This document shows, piece by piece, positions 56,770 to 64,000 of a stretch of 64,000 bases of DNA. The stretch lies in contig NZ_CANNDN010000001.1 in the NCBI RefSeq assembly GCF_947503465.1, forward strand, positions 372,001 to 436,000, read 5' to 3'. Both the position numbers and the translations under genes were made by a program. The notes under the pieces were generated by a model that did not search any database, was not told the origin of the DNA, and saw nothing but the letters and a program-made list of their open reading frames with translations. This stretch comes from an uncultured Tateyamaria sp. GTDB lineage: Bacteria; Pseudomonadota; Alphaproteobacteria; Rhodobacterales; Rhodobacteraceae. Positions within the stretch are counted from its first letter, which is position 1; each line of letters opens with the position of its first letter.

Positions 56770-57360
56770 CTAACGGCTGAGCGTCATCTCTCCGCCCGCA
56801 ATCTCGATCCGGCCCCAGCGTTGCAGGTACCCCATACCCAAAAGCGACTGTCCCAGGTCGCCGTCATTGACGACGGCGGGCACGTTGGTGTCTTCATGCG
56901 GGCCGATGGCAACCGTATCGAGGCGCACGGGTGCTGTGCGCACCTCTCCGTTTGCGGTGGCGGCACGGCCCAGGAAGTTCAGGGTCGACGGATCAAGCCC
57001 TGCCGCCGCCGCATCGGCCCGGTTCAGGACGATGTCGGTTGCGCCCGTGTCGACGATGAAATCGGTGGCGCGCCCGTTGATGTCCAGTGTCAGGTAGTAA
57101 TGGCCATCAAAGCTGCGCGGAATGGTGATGGTGCCGCTGTCATCAAACCGGGTCTGGTTCGCCATGAGGTCGTCCTGGATGTCACCCCAAAGACCAACGG
57201 CCCCGATCGCCCCGATGAAGATCAGCACCCAGATCGCCGCCATCTGCATCGTCTGCCCAAGCTTGAGCCTTGAGGAGAGAAGAAACCCGCCACCCAGCAC
57301 CAGTGCGAAGGTGCCCAGGTAGATCAATTGTGCAATGTTGTCGCCGCTCATATCGCTCAT
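56770..57360 (-). CDS. Membrane-anchored retropepsin-like aspartic protease
   Basis: A 196-residue clan-AA protein. Two N-terminal membrane helices (about residues 10-30 and 40-58) are followed by a retropepsin half-domain: HYYLTLDINGRATDFIVDTGATDIVLNRADAAAAGLD carries the catalytic DTGA, with the late LLGMGYLQRWGRIEIAGGEMTL strand. One DTG per chain means it would work as a dimer. Substrates are unknown. ATG 57351 is an alternative start. It lies 22 bases upstream of nothing obvious in its operon: the next minus-strand gene upstream is marC. Confidence 0.87.
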   Translation of the reverse strand: MSDMSGDNIAQLIYLGTFALVLGGGFLLSSRLKLGQTMQMAAIWVLIFIGAIGAVGLWGDIQDDLMANQTRFDDSGTITIPRSFDGHYYLTLDINGRATDFIVDTGATDIVLNRADAAAAGLDPSTLNFLGRAATANGEVRTAPVRLDTVAIGPHEDTNVPAVVNDGDLGQSLLGMGYLQRWGRIEIAGGEMTLSR

Positions 57361-57382
57361 ATAGGGCAGATGCGCATCCGTT

Positions 57383-58006
57383 TCAGCCCGGCATCAGGCC
57401 AAAGTTGCGCAAACCGTCCAGAACGAACTGCACCGACAGGGCCGCAAGCAGCATGCCCAGAAGCCGTGTGACCACGGTGATACCTGTCTTGCCCAAGGCA
57501 CGTTCAAGCAAGCTGGAGGCAAGGAAGAGGACAAGGCACACACCAAGGACAAGCGCCGTGATCGCCAGCACGAGGGCCAATCCTTCGACCCCCGGTTTCT
57601 GACCGGTCAGCAGGATCACGGACGCGATGGAGCCGGGCCCGGAGATGAGCGGGATTGCCAGCGGAAAGACCGACGGGTCGTCATGTTCGGTATCTTCGGA
57701 CTGGTCCTCGCGCCGTTTTGTGCGCCGTTCGAACAACATGTCGAGCGCGGTGAGGAAGAGCAGGATGCCGCCCGCGACGCGGAAGGCGGGCATCGAGATG
57801 CCGATGAAGCCCAGCACCGCTTCGCCAAAGAGGGCAAAGACGACCAGGATGATCATGCCAATGGCGCAGGCGCGTACCGCGATCCCGCGGCGCTGGCGTT
57901 CCGGCACGCCCTGGGTCAGCGCCACGAACAAGGGCGCAAGGCCAATGGGGTCGATCACCACGAACATGGTCACGAAGGCGGTGATGAGGAAGGCGGTGTC
58001 GATCAT
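57383..58006 (-). CDS. MarC-family integral membrane protein
   Basis: A 207-residue protein with six predicted membrane helices and the MarC signature: VTMFVVIDPIGLAPLFVALTQG at the N-terminus, FGISMPAFRVAGGILLFLTALDM-like IGISMPAFRVAGGILLF, and DPSVFPLAIPLISGPGSIASVILL. The charged loop of about residues 94-108 (RRTKRREDQSEDTEHDD) is cytoplasmic. MarC was once tied to antibiotic resistance, but its function is not established. It is separated from the ABC-F gene upstream by a dispersed hairpin element. Confidence 0.9.
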   Translation of the reverse strand: MIDTAFLITAFVTMFVVIDPIGLAPLFVALTQGVPERQRRGIAVRACAIGMIILVVFALFGEAVLGFIGISMPAFRVAGGILLFLTALDMLFERRTKRREDQSEDTEHDDPSVFPLAIPLISGPGSIASVILLTGQKPGVEGLALVLAITALVLGVCLVLFLASSLLERALGKTGITVVTRLLGMLLAALSVQFVLDGLRNFGLMPG

Positions 58007-58050
58007 GGCGTATTCTCAAGGCGCGCCTGTGGCGCATTCCATCTGTCTTG

Positions 58051-58095
58051 CTGGGGCTCTGCCCCAGACCCCGGGATATTTGGGGCCAAGAGAAG
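58051..58095 (+). repeat. Dispersed intergenic hairpin element, copy C
   Basis: CTGGGGC/GCCCCAG (58051-58057 with 58061-58067, three-base loop) is followed by ACCCCGGGATATTTGGGGCC and AAGAGAAG on the plus strand. It lies between abc-F and marC, both on the minus strand, so it is in the opposite orientation to the surrounding genes, unlike copies A and B. Confidence 0.6.
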
Positions 58096-58097
58096 GG

Positions 58098-59945
58098 TCA
58101 TGCGCGCTCGGCTGTTTCGAGTTTTTCGAGGTCCTGCATCCAGAGGCTTTCGGCGCGGTTGAGGGCGTCCATGACCTCGGCATATTTTTTCTGCCAGACT
58201 TCCATCTCGCCGATCTTGGCGTCCTCATAGAGGTCGGGGTCCGCCAGTTTGTCCGCCAGCTTGTCGCGCATCTGGTTCAGCTTTTCGACGCGCGCTTCGG
58301 ATTTGCGGACCTCCGAGCGCAGGGCTAGGATGGTGTCGCGGCTGGGTTTCTTGGGCTTTGGCGTGTCCGGTTTGGTCGGCTTGCCTGGCTTGCCGTCGCT
58401 GAGAAGCAGCTTGCGGTAGGCTTCGAGGTCATCCTCGAACGGTGTCACGGTGCCGCCTGATACCAGCCACAGCCGGTCGGCCACGAGTTCCAGCAGGTGC
58501 ATGTCGTGGCTGACCAGGATCACGGCGCCGGTATAGTTGGTCAGCGCTTCGACCAGCGCCTCGCGCGACTCGATATCGAGGTGGTTGGTGGGTTCGTCCA
58601 GGATGAGCATGTGCGGTGCGTCGAGCGTCGCCAGCAGGAGCGACAGGCGCGCCTTTTGGCCGCCCGACAGTTTGCCCACAATCGTATCCGCCTGATCCGC
58701 CATCAGGCCGAAACCCGACAGGCGTGCGCGCCATTTTGCGGGGCTTTCGGCGGGGCGTTCGCGGCGCAGGTGGTCGAGCGGGGTCTCGTCGATGTGCAAC
58801 TCGTCCACCTGATGCTGCGCGAAGTAGCCGATGCGCAGCTTGGACGACTTGGTCATCTTGCCCGTCATGGAGGGCAAGCGGTCGCTGAGCAGTTTCGACA
58901 GGGTCGATTTACCCTGTCCGTTCTTGCCCAGCAGCGCGATGCGGTCGTCCTGGTCGATGCGCAGGTTCAGTTTTTGCAGCACCGTCATGTCACCGTACCC
59001 GGTGCTGGCACCATCGAGGTGGATGATGGGCGGCGACAGCTCTTCGGGGTTCGGGAAGTCGAAGCGTTTGAGCCCGGCCTCTTGCGGGGTGGTGATGGGC
59101 TGCATTTTCGCCAGCGCCTTGAGCCGGGACTGGGCCTGCCGCGCCTTGTCGGCCTTGTAGCGGAAGCGGTCCACATAGGATTGCAGGTGGGCGCGGCGTG
59201 CGTCCTGTTTTTTGGCCATGGCGGCGGCGTTGGCGAGCTTTTCCGCCCGTTGCCGGGCGAACTGGTCATAGGGGCCTTGGTAATAGGTCAGTTTGCGGTC
59301 TTCGAGGTGCAGGATCGCACCGACGGCGCGGTTCAAGAGGCCGCGGTCGTGGCTGATGATGACGACCGTGTGCGGGTATTTGGCGAGGTAGGATTCGAGC
59401 CAGAGCGCGCCTTCGAGGTCGAGATAGTTGGTGGGTTCGTCCAGCAGCAGCAGGTCAGGCTGGGCAAAGAGTACGGCGGCAAGGGCCACGCGCATGCGCC
59501 AGCCACCGGAGAAATCGGCGCAGGGTTTCAGTTGCTCGTCATCGTCAAAGCCCAGGCCCTTGAGGATGGTCGCCGCGCGTGCCTCTGCCGACCAGGCGTC
59601 GATGTCGGCCAGCCGGGTCTGGATTTCGGCGATGCGATGCGGGTCCTGGCTTTGGTCTGCCAGCAGGGCCGCGCGTTCGGTATCTGCCGCGAGCACCGTG
59701 TCGATGAGCGACGTCTGGGACGCGGGCACCTCCTGGGCGACGCCACCGATGCGTGCGCCGGAGGGCAGGGAGATGTCGCCCGATTCCAGCGCCAGTTCGC
59801 CATAGATGAGGCGAAAGAGGGTCGTCTTGCCGGTGCCGTTGCGGCCCACAAGACCGACCTTGTGGCCTTCGGGAATGACGGCGCTGGCCCCTTCGAACAG
59901 GGGGCGGCCCGCGACGGCGTAGGTGATGTCAGAAATGCGCAACAT
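58098..59945 (-). CDS. ABC-F family ATPase (YheS/Uup-like)
   Basis: Soluble double-ABC ATPase, probably ribosome-associated. First cassette: GLVGRNGTGKTTLFRLIYGE, SGGWRMRVALAAVLF, LLLLDEPTNYLDLEG. Linker helices with DARRAHLQSYVDRFRYKADKARQAQSRLKAL (the P-site tRNA-interaction motif region). Second cassette: LLGKNGQGKSTLSKLL, LSGGQKARLSLLLATLD, MLILDEPTNHLDIES. The C-terminal 90 residues form a Lys/Glu-rich coiled coil. There are no membrane segments, so it is not a transporter. 615 aa is family length. Divergent from the MFS exporter gene by 45 bases. Confidence 0.94.
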   Translation of the reverse strand: MLRISDITYAVAGRPLFEGASAVIPEGHKVGLVGRNGTGKTTLFRLIYGELALESGDISLPSGARIGGVAQEVPASQTSLIDTVLAADTERAALLADQSQDPHRIAEIQTRLADIDAWSAEARAATILKGLGFDDDEQLKPCADFSGGWRMRVALAAVLFAQPDLLLLDEPTNYLDLEGALWLESYLAKYPHTVVIISHDRGLLNRAVGAILHLEDRKLTYYQGPYDQFARQRAEKLANAAAMAKKQDARRAHLQSYVDRFRYKADKARQAQSRLKALAKMQPITTPQEAGLKRFDFPNPEELSPPIIHLDGASTGYGDMTVLQKLNLRIDQDDRIALLGKNGQGKSTLSKLLSDRLPSMTGKMTKSSKLRIGYFAQHQVDELHIDETPLDHLRRERPAESPAKWRARLSGFGLMADQADTIVGKLSGGQKARLSLLLATLDAPHMLILDEPTNHLDIESREALVEALTNYTGAVILVSHDMHLLELVADRLWLVSGGTVTPFEDDLEAYRKLLLSDGKPGKPTKPDTPKPKKPSRDTILALRSEVRKSEARVEKLNQMRDKLADKLADPDLYEDAKIGEMEVWQKKYAEVMDALNRAESLWMQDLEKLETAERA

Positions 59946-59990
59946 GGGCGCGCTCTAGCAGAGGGGTGCGGGGCGTGCTAGCCCCTGCGG

Positions 59991-61184
59991 ATGACCAGAC
60001 CTGCGCCGCATCTTGTGACCCTTGTCCTGCTCACGGCGCTGACCGTGCTGACGCTGAACATGTTCCTGCCAGCGCTGCCTGCCATGCGTGCCGCGTTCGG
60101 GGTGTCGGAGGCGGTCATGGGGCGGGCCATTTCCCTTTACATGCTGGCGGCGGCGGTGTTGCAGCTGGTGCTGGGGCCGCTGTCGGACCGGTTCGGGCGG
60201 CGGCCCGTGATCATTGGGCTGCTGGCCTTGTATGTGGTGGCGTCGGTGATGTGCCTGCTGGCGCAGAACATCACGCTGTTTCTGATTGCGCGGACCGGGC
60301 AAGCGGTGGCGGTGGGGGGCGGTATCCTCGCCTCGGCCGTGGTGCGCGACCTTTATGCGGGGCGGGTTGCGGCGGCGAAGCTGTCGCTGATTGCGTCGGC
60401 CATGGCTGTGGCGCCCATGCTGGCGCCCATGGTGGGCGGGGTGCTGGACACCGCCTTTGGCTGGCGGTCGGTCTTTGTGACCTACGCAGCCCTGGGGGCT
60501 GGCCTGCTGCTGTGGTGCCTGCGTGATCTGGGCGAGACGCATGCGGGCGGGCCGGGGCAGCGCATGGACATTGGCGCGCTGCTGACGGCGCGGCTGTTCT
60601 GGGCCTATGTCGGCTTGCAAGCCCTTGGGGTCGGGACGTTTTATGTGTTCCTGACCGGTGCGCCCTTTGTGGCGGCGGATGTCTTCGGGCTGGGCCCCGC
60701 GCAGATCGGGATCGCGCTCGGGACCACCACCGCGGGCTTCATGCTGGGGGCAGGGCTGTCGGCGCGGCTGGTGCAGCGGGTGGGGCCGATGCGTCTGATC
60801 CTGATCGGGCGGGCGGTGCCCATTCTGGGGCTGGGGGCTGCGTTTCTCTATTACGTCAGCGGGGGCGATCAGGTTTTGCCGCTGTTTGTCAGCACGGTAA
60901 CGGTGGGCATCGGCAACGGGTTGTCGCTGGCCAATGCCAATGCGGGCGCGTTGTCTGTGCGGCCCGATCTGGCGGGCAGTGCGTCTGGTGTGAACGGGGC
61001 GGTGGCACTGGGACTGGGGGCGGCACTCAGCTGGGCGACGACGGCAGTGCTGGGGGCGTCGGCCACGCCGCAGGCGCTTTTGCTTTTGATGCTTGGAACG
61101 CTGGCGCTGGCACTTGCAATTGCGGTGCTTGCAGCACTTTGGGAGCAGGGCGAGACAGGGGTTTCCAACCTCAAAACCCCATGA
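59991..61184 (+). CDS. MFS multidrug exporter (Bcr/CflA family)
   Basis: A 397-residue, twelve-helix major facilitator. The Bcr/CflA features are LNMFLPALPAMRAAFGVSEAVMGRAISLYMLAAAVLQLVLGPLSDRFGRRPVIIGLL with the motif-A loop GPLSDRFGRRPV, RTGQAVAVGGGILASAVVRDLYAG (motif C-like) and the late ANAGALSVRPDLAGSASGVNGAV. It probably exports drugs or metabolites by proton antiport; the substrate is unknown. It is 60 bases upstream of ndk on the same strand. Confidence 0.93.
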   Translation: MTRPAPHLVTLVLLTALTVLTLNMFLPALPAMRAAFGVSEAVMGRAISLYMLAAAVLQLVLGPLSDRFGRRPVIIGLLALYVVASVMCLLAQNITLFLIARTGQAVAVGGGILASAVVRDLYAGRVAAAKLSLIASAMAVAPMLAPMVGGVLDTAFGWRSVFVTYAALGAGLLLWCLRDLGETHAGGPGQRMDIGALLTARLFWAYVGLQALGVGTFYVFLTGAPFVAADVFGLGPAQIGIALGTTTAGFMLGAGLSARLVQRVGPMRLILIGRAVPILGLGAAFLYYVSGGDQVLPLFVSTVTVGIGNGLSLANANAGALSVRPDLAGSASGVNGAVALGLGAALSWATTAVLGASATPQALLLLMLGTLALALAIAVLAALWEQGETGVSNLKTP

Positions 61185-61244
61185 TACTGGGCCGTTGATT
61201 TTCGCGCGCGGGACGGTCCCGGGCGCTGCTGACAGGAGATATCC

Positions 61245-61667
61245 ATGGCTCTCGAGCGCACCTTTTCCATCATCAAACCCGATGCAACCCGCCGCAACCT
61301 GACGGGCGCCATCAACAAGAAGTTCGAGGACGCGGGCCTGCGGATCGTCGCCCAAAAGCGCATCCACCTGACCAAGGCGCAGGCGGGCGAGTTCTATAAG
61401 GTGCATGCCGAGCGCCCGTTCTATGATGAGCTGTGCGACTTCATGGCGTCTGCCCCGATCGTCGCACAGGTTCTCGAAGGCGAAGGCGCCATTGCCAAGA
61501 ACCGCGAAGTGATGGGTGCGACCAACCCCGCCGATGCGGATGCCGGCACCATCCGGGCCGAATTTGCCGAAAGCGTTGGCGAAAACTCGGTTCACGGGTC
61601 AGACGCGCCGGAGACGGCGGCGGTCGAGATTGCCTACTTCTTCTCCGGTCTGGAGTTGGTGGGCTAA
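61245..61667 (+). CDS. ndk: Nucleoside diphosphate kinase
   Basis: Transfers the gamma phosphate between nucleoside triphosphates and diphosphates through a phospho-histidine. The 140-residue protein is complete: [78 protein letters not shown], with the catalytic His in NSVHGSD. An AGGAG site lies eight bases before the ATG. A strong terminator follows the stop. Confidence 0.98.
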   Translation: MALERTFSIIKPDATRRNLTGAINKKFEDAGLRIVAQKRIHLTKAQAGEFYKVHAERPFYDELCDFMASAPIVAQVLEGEGAIAKNREVMGATNPADADAGTIRAEFAESVGENSVHGSDAPETAAVEIAYFFSGLELVG

Positions 61668-61694
61668 GCCGACCTTTCATATCGCGCAGAATAC

Positions 61695-61730
61695 AACCGG
61701 CGTGCCTTTTGGGGGTGCGCCGGTTTTTTT
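61695..61730 (+). terminator. Terminator after ndk
   Basis: AACCGGCG (61695-61702) pairs with CGCCGGTT (61718-61725), with a 15-base internal region that can extend the stem, followed by seven T (61724-61730). It begins 28 bases after the ndk stop. Confidence 0.9.
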
Positions 61731-61962
61731 GTGGTTAATCGGTGGTTAACCGGCCGTGCGGGCAACGGGACCAATTTTTGTCAGGTGCAACGCGAAGAGC
61801 GGCCTTCCAATTACTGAATTTGAACTGAAATACCTGATCCAGGGGCCTGTGCATCCCGTACACAATGTGTACACCACCTGTGCACAACGCGTGCACTGCC
61901 TTTCGGTCATTTCATACGTTGGGCACATCATGTTGTGCCACATCGACTGTCCGGGAAGAATG
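61731..61962. other. Gap after ndk with palindrome cluster
   Basis: No gene is supported. The part around 61845-61900 is rich in GTRCAY-type repeats, listed separately. The rest is a mildly AT-richer spacer between the ndk terminator and the convergent DUF4112 gene. A 148-codon plus-strand frame (61756-62202) runs through it and over DUF4112, but it has no recognisable protein character. Confidence 0.5.
61858..61896. promoter_or_regulatory. Palindromic cluster, possible operator
   Basis: GTACACA-A-TGTGTAC (61858-61872) is a perfect 15-base palindrome. It is followed by TGTGCACA (61880-61887, self-complementary) and a further GTGCAC at 61891-61896. Such clustering suggests a binding site for a dimeric regulator, but no gene start lies within 150 bases in either direction. 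The core GTGCACAA is shared with 9171-9178. Confidence 0.3.
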
Positions 61963-62340
61963 TTAAGATTTGGTGGGCACAGCGTGCGGTGGCGCGATAT
62001 CCGACATCTCGAAATGATCGCGCAGAAGGGCCACGTTGCGTGTGTTTGCCTTCCAGCCGATGTCGAACAGATCACCGACCAAGGGTATCGACCCGATCAG
62101 GGCGTCAATGCCGATATTGGCAAGCATTCTTCCCTTTACCGACGCGGGCGCGCCCATCCGATGCGCCGTGAGGACGATGTATCCGGCAGGGCCAAGCGTT
62201 AACGCGTCTCCGATGCCCGGGATCAGACCCAGGATGCTGTCCCAGCCCACCTGCACGCCCACAACGGGCAATCGCATCGCCCGGTCCATGGTCCGGGCGA
62301 TGCGGTCAAGATGTTCAAGCTGTTGTGCCTGATCAGGCAT
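61963..62340 (-). CDS. DUF4112-family protein
   Basis: A 125-residue protein matching DUF4112: LDRIARTMDRAMRLPVVGVQVGWDSILGLIPGIGDALTLGPAGYIVL and ANIGIDALIGSIPLVGDLFDIGWKANTRNVALLRDH. It has two paired hydrophobic stretches with the repeated IPGIGD/IPLVGD pattern and is likely membrane-associated. Function not established. I chose ATG 62340; a TTG six codons earlier is possible. It overlaps the Pmp3-like gene upstream by eight bases, so the two are probably cotranscribed. Confidence 0.88.
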   Translation of the reverse strand: MPDQAQQLEHLDRIARTMDRAMRLPVVGVQVGWDSILGLIPGIGDALTLGPAGYIVLTAHRMGAPASVKGRMLANIGIDALIGSIPLVGDLFDIGWKANTRNVALLRDHFEMSDIAPPHAVPTKS

Positions 62341-62503
62341 GTTCGGGGGTGCGCGCAATGACCCACACGGCGTGCACGATGCCGGGGATGTAGCCCAGCA
62401 GGGTCAGCAGGATGTTCAGCCAGAAATGTTTGCCGATGCCCACCTGCAGAAAGACGCCCAGCGGGGGCAGGATAACGGAAAGAATGATGCGGATCAGGTC
62501 CAT
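62333..62503 (-). CDS. Pmp3/YqaE-family small membrane protein
   Basis: A 56-residue protein with two membrane helices, IRIILSVILPPLGVFLQVGIG and FWLNILLTLLGYIPGIVHAVWVI, the full signature of the Pmp3/YqaE (UPF0057) family. Yeast Pmp3 affects membrane potential; the bacterial role is mostly stress-related and not well defined. The ATG at 62503 has AAAGGA eight bases ahead. The frame is open a further 13 codons upstream without support. It overlaps the start of the DUF4112 gene. Confidence 0.9.
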   Translation of the reverse strand: MDLIRIILSVILPPLGVFLQVGIGKHFWLNILLTLLGYIPGIVHAVWVIARTPEHA

Positions 62504-62572
62504 TGGAGTGTCCTTTCGGGTTGTGCGGTCTTGACCTGTCAACCCGGACAGCGCCTGAATTGTTCCGACACA

Positions 62573-62902
62573 TCAGGCCTTGGCGATGACGCCGATCTCG
62601 TTCAGGGTCCGCTCAAAATCGCTGAGCCCCTTGTCAAAAGCCTGTGCCTTTATGCTGTCAAAGCGTTTGCGCAGGGCCTTTTTCTCGTCCCCCTTGCAAT
62701 CGTTCCAGGGCCGTCCCTGCAATCCCATCACCAGCACGTAGTAGCCGATGAAGTGCGGGCGCAGGCCCGCGCGCAGAAGACGGGTGTAGGTTTCGTCCGC
62801 ACCAAGCGCGCGCACCGTGTCTGCATCCGGTATGCCGGCCCTGGCGCAGGCGGCATCCATGGCCGGGCCAAGGTTGCGGATTGAGGAAACAGGGTCGCCC
62901 AT
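62573..62902 (-). CDS. TfoX C-terminal-domain protein
   Basis: A 109-residue protein. The first 70 residues match the TfoX C-terminal domain (SSIRNLGPAMDAACARAGIPDADTVRALGADETYTRLLRAGLRPHFIGYYVLVMGLQGRPWND), a helix-hairpin-helix-like fold. The N-terminal TfoX domain of competence regulators is missing, which is usual for this stand-alone form. A Lys-rich tail follows. Its role is unknown; a link to competence should not be assumed. It lies 69 bases upstream of the Pmp3-like gene on the same strand. Confidence 0.85.
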   Translation of the reverse strand: MGDPVSSIRNLGPAMDAACARAGIPDADTVRALGADETYTRLLRAGLRPHFIGYYVLVMGLQGRPWNDCKGDEKKALRKRFDSIKAQAFDKGLSDFERTLNEIGVIAKA

Positions 62903-62943
62903 GGGCGCAGGTTATCCAGCCGCTGGCCCGGTGTCACCCGCGA

Positions 62944-63036
62944 TCAGATGCTGGCGTAATCCGTGAAGATCGGCGTAGGCTTGGCATCTTTCTTGGGCTG
63001 CGGTTGCGGGGCCTGTGTGCGTTGTGTGCTCGACAT
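62944..63036 (-). CDS. Candidate 30-residue protein
   Basis: A short frame reading MSSTQRTQAPQPQPKKDAKP and ending PIFTDYASI, with a strong ribosome site (AAAAGGTGATTG) directly ahead of the ATG at 63036. It is polar, Gln/Pro/Lys-rich and without a signal or membrane helix. The good ribosome site and clean spacing between the TfoX-like and galM-like genes support it. Its small size and low complexity keep the confidence modest. No function can be suggested. Confidence 0.4.
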   Translation of the reverse strand: MSSTQRTQAPQPQPKKDAKPTPIFTDYASI

Positions 63037-63132
63037 TTCAATCACCTTTTACCTTTTGCGTTGACCGCGCACCTGTGCGGTCTGTTCACCCCAGCACGGA
63101 TCTGTGCCGGGGACATGGCTGAAATGTGGCGA

Positions 63133-64000
63133 TTATGTGGCGGGTTGCACCCTGTATCGGGTCGTTTGTGAATAGGGGTGATCGGGCGTGCAGATGACGC
63201 TGGGGAAGGTCGGGTGGTTCACCGCATCGGGCCAGCCCTGCGGTTCAAGCGCGATGCCCGACAGCGGGGCGATGTCCGCCTGTGGGATGTGAGGTAAAAA
63301 CGCGCCGCTATAGGCCTGTAGCCCCGGTTCGGTGCTGTAGATGTCCAGCCTGTGCTGACCTGTGGCCAACGTGGCCATGTGCTGCGGCGTGGCGGCAACA
63401 GCCCTGCTGATGCAAAAGTTATGGTCCGTGTCCGCGTGGATGCGCCGCGGCGTGCGGTGGTCGAAAACGGTGTCCGCAACCGGCGTGATCTGGCCGGTGG
63501 GCAGGTTCCTGTCGTCCGTGGGCAGGTAATGTGTGGCGTTGATGTGCAGCAGATGATCCGGCGTGACGCGCCAGTAGGGGTGGTGCGCGATCGAGACCGG
63601 GGTGGGGGTATCGGTGGTCAAGGTGATCCGCAGCATCAGCGTGGTGTCCGTCACCTGCGCCCGGAGGCTGACATCCCGCGCCCCGGGCAGGCCGCCATGA
63701 AAGGCGGGCAGGTGGTGGGTCAGGTGGACGGCGTCAGCGCCATGTGCCGCGACCGTCCAGCGCGCGCGGTCAAGCCCGTCTGGCCCGCTGTGAAGCGCGG
63801 TGATCCCGTTTTCATTGCGGGGCATCTGGTGTGTGACACCGTTGACCGGCGCCTTGCCATCGCGGACGCGGTTGGCCAGGGGCCCCACAATGGCGCCGCC
63901 ATAGCAGTCCCGCAGGGCGGGGGTCGTTGCCTCGTCCACGTCCAGAACAAGGTTGGGGCCATCGTCCAGATGCAGGCGGCGCAGCCGCGCGCCATCGGGG
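63133..64000 (-). CDS. Aldose 1-epimerase-like protein (5' end cut by window edge)
   Basis: Galactose-mutarotase-fold enzyme that interconverts sugar anomers. Visible parts: YGGAIVGPLANRVRDGKAPVNG, HSGPDGLDRARWTV (the conserved HGG/HSG region), the catalytic-type VSIAHHPYWRV with its His, DHNFCISRAV and the C-terminal SGIALEPQGWPDAVNHPTFPSVI with the catalytic Glu. The frame stays open to the right edge; the first residues visible are PDGARLRRLHLDDGPNLVLDV, so about 30 N-terminal residues lie outside. The sugar is not known. Confidence 0.88.
   Translation of the reverse strand, partial: PDGARLRRLHLDDGPNLVLDVDEATTPALRDCYGGAIVGPLANRVRDGKAPVNGVTHQMPRNENGITALHSGPDGLDRARWTVAAHGADAVHLTHHLPAFHGGLPGARDVSLRAQVTDTTLMLRITLTTDTPTPVSIAHHPYWRVTPDHLLHINATHYLPTDDRNLPTGQITPVADTVFDHRTPRRIHADTDHNFCISRAVAATPQHMATLATGQHRLDIYSTEPGLQAYSGAFLPHIPQADIAPLSGIALEPQGWPDAVNHPTFPSVICTPDHPYSQTTRYRVQPAT

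Noticed and set aside
61756-62202. 148-codon plus-strand frame after ndk
   Set aside because: It runs through the palindrome cluster and then antisense over DUF4112, without ribosome site or protein-like features.

Overview
The window is GC-rich chromosomal DNA from an alphaproteobacterium, almost certainly a member of the Rhodobacterales (Roseobacter group). The evidence is gene order and protein type: aroK-aroB near ssb, pyrH/frr/uppS/cdsA/dxr/rseP/bamA/skp/fabZ/lpxA/lpxI/lpxB in one block, LpxI in place of LpxH, a Fur/Mur-type regulator without the CxxC zinc motif, prfA-prmC-DUF4167, and lptF-lptG-lptD-surA-pdxA-rsmA as one overlapping operon. It is mostly core genome. I see no prophage, insertion sequence, CRISPR array, rRNA or tRNA gene.

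Layout. 1-2.3 kb: the shikimate genes aroK (cut by the left edge) and aroB, then a PPOX-fold protein and a bidirectional terminator. 2.3-4.2 kb: ssb, a secreted lytic transglycosylase and a small membrane protein. 4.2-8.9 kb (minus strand): a peptide-type ABC importer with a double ATPase and two permeases but no binding-protein gene. 9.2-11 kb: an AraC regulator and miaA. 11-24 kb (plus strand): the large cell-envelope block, running from nucleotide and translation factors (pyrH, frr) through isoprenoid carrier lipid (uppS, dxr), phospholipid (cdsA), site-2 protease (rseP) and outer-membrane assembly (bamA, skp) to lipid A synthesis (fabZ, lpxA, lpxI, lpxB). An 822-base stretch between pyrH and frr is unexplained. 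uppS has no ATG, GTG or TTG that would give a full-length protein.

24-38.8 kb: mixed housekeeping genes: tyrS, anmK, a cupin, a FAD oxidoreductase, two GNATs, eno, two DMT exporters, a NYN-domain protein, a Fur/Mur regulator, a RhlE-type helicase, DUF533, selO and a nucleoside hydrolase. 38.9-44.4 kb: a sulfotransferase-like protein, mazG, then a plus-strand cluster of an M20 amidohydrolase and two different ureohydrolases, probably guanidino-compound catabolism. 44.5-47.2 kb: prfA, prmC and a DUF4167 protein. 47.2-54.6 kb (minus strand): the LPS-transport/SurA/PdxA/RsmA operon, divergent from pepA-holC. 56.8-64 kb: a retropepsin-like protease, MarC, an ABC-F ATPase, an MFS exporter, ndk, several very small proteins and a galM-like gene cut by the right edge.

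The strongest points for a second look are the apparent ATC start of uppS, a three-copy dispersed intergenic hairpin element, the paired ureohydrolases, the unusual ABC permeases with no binding protein, and the pyrH-frr insertion. I did not find a clearly new multi-gene system; these are local oddities in an otherwise ordinary region.
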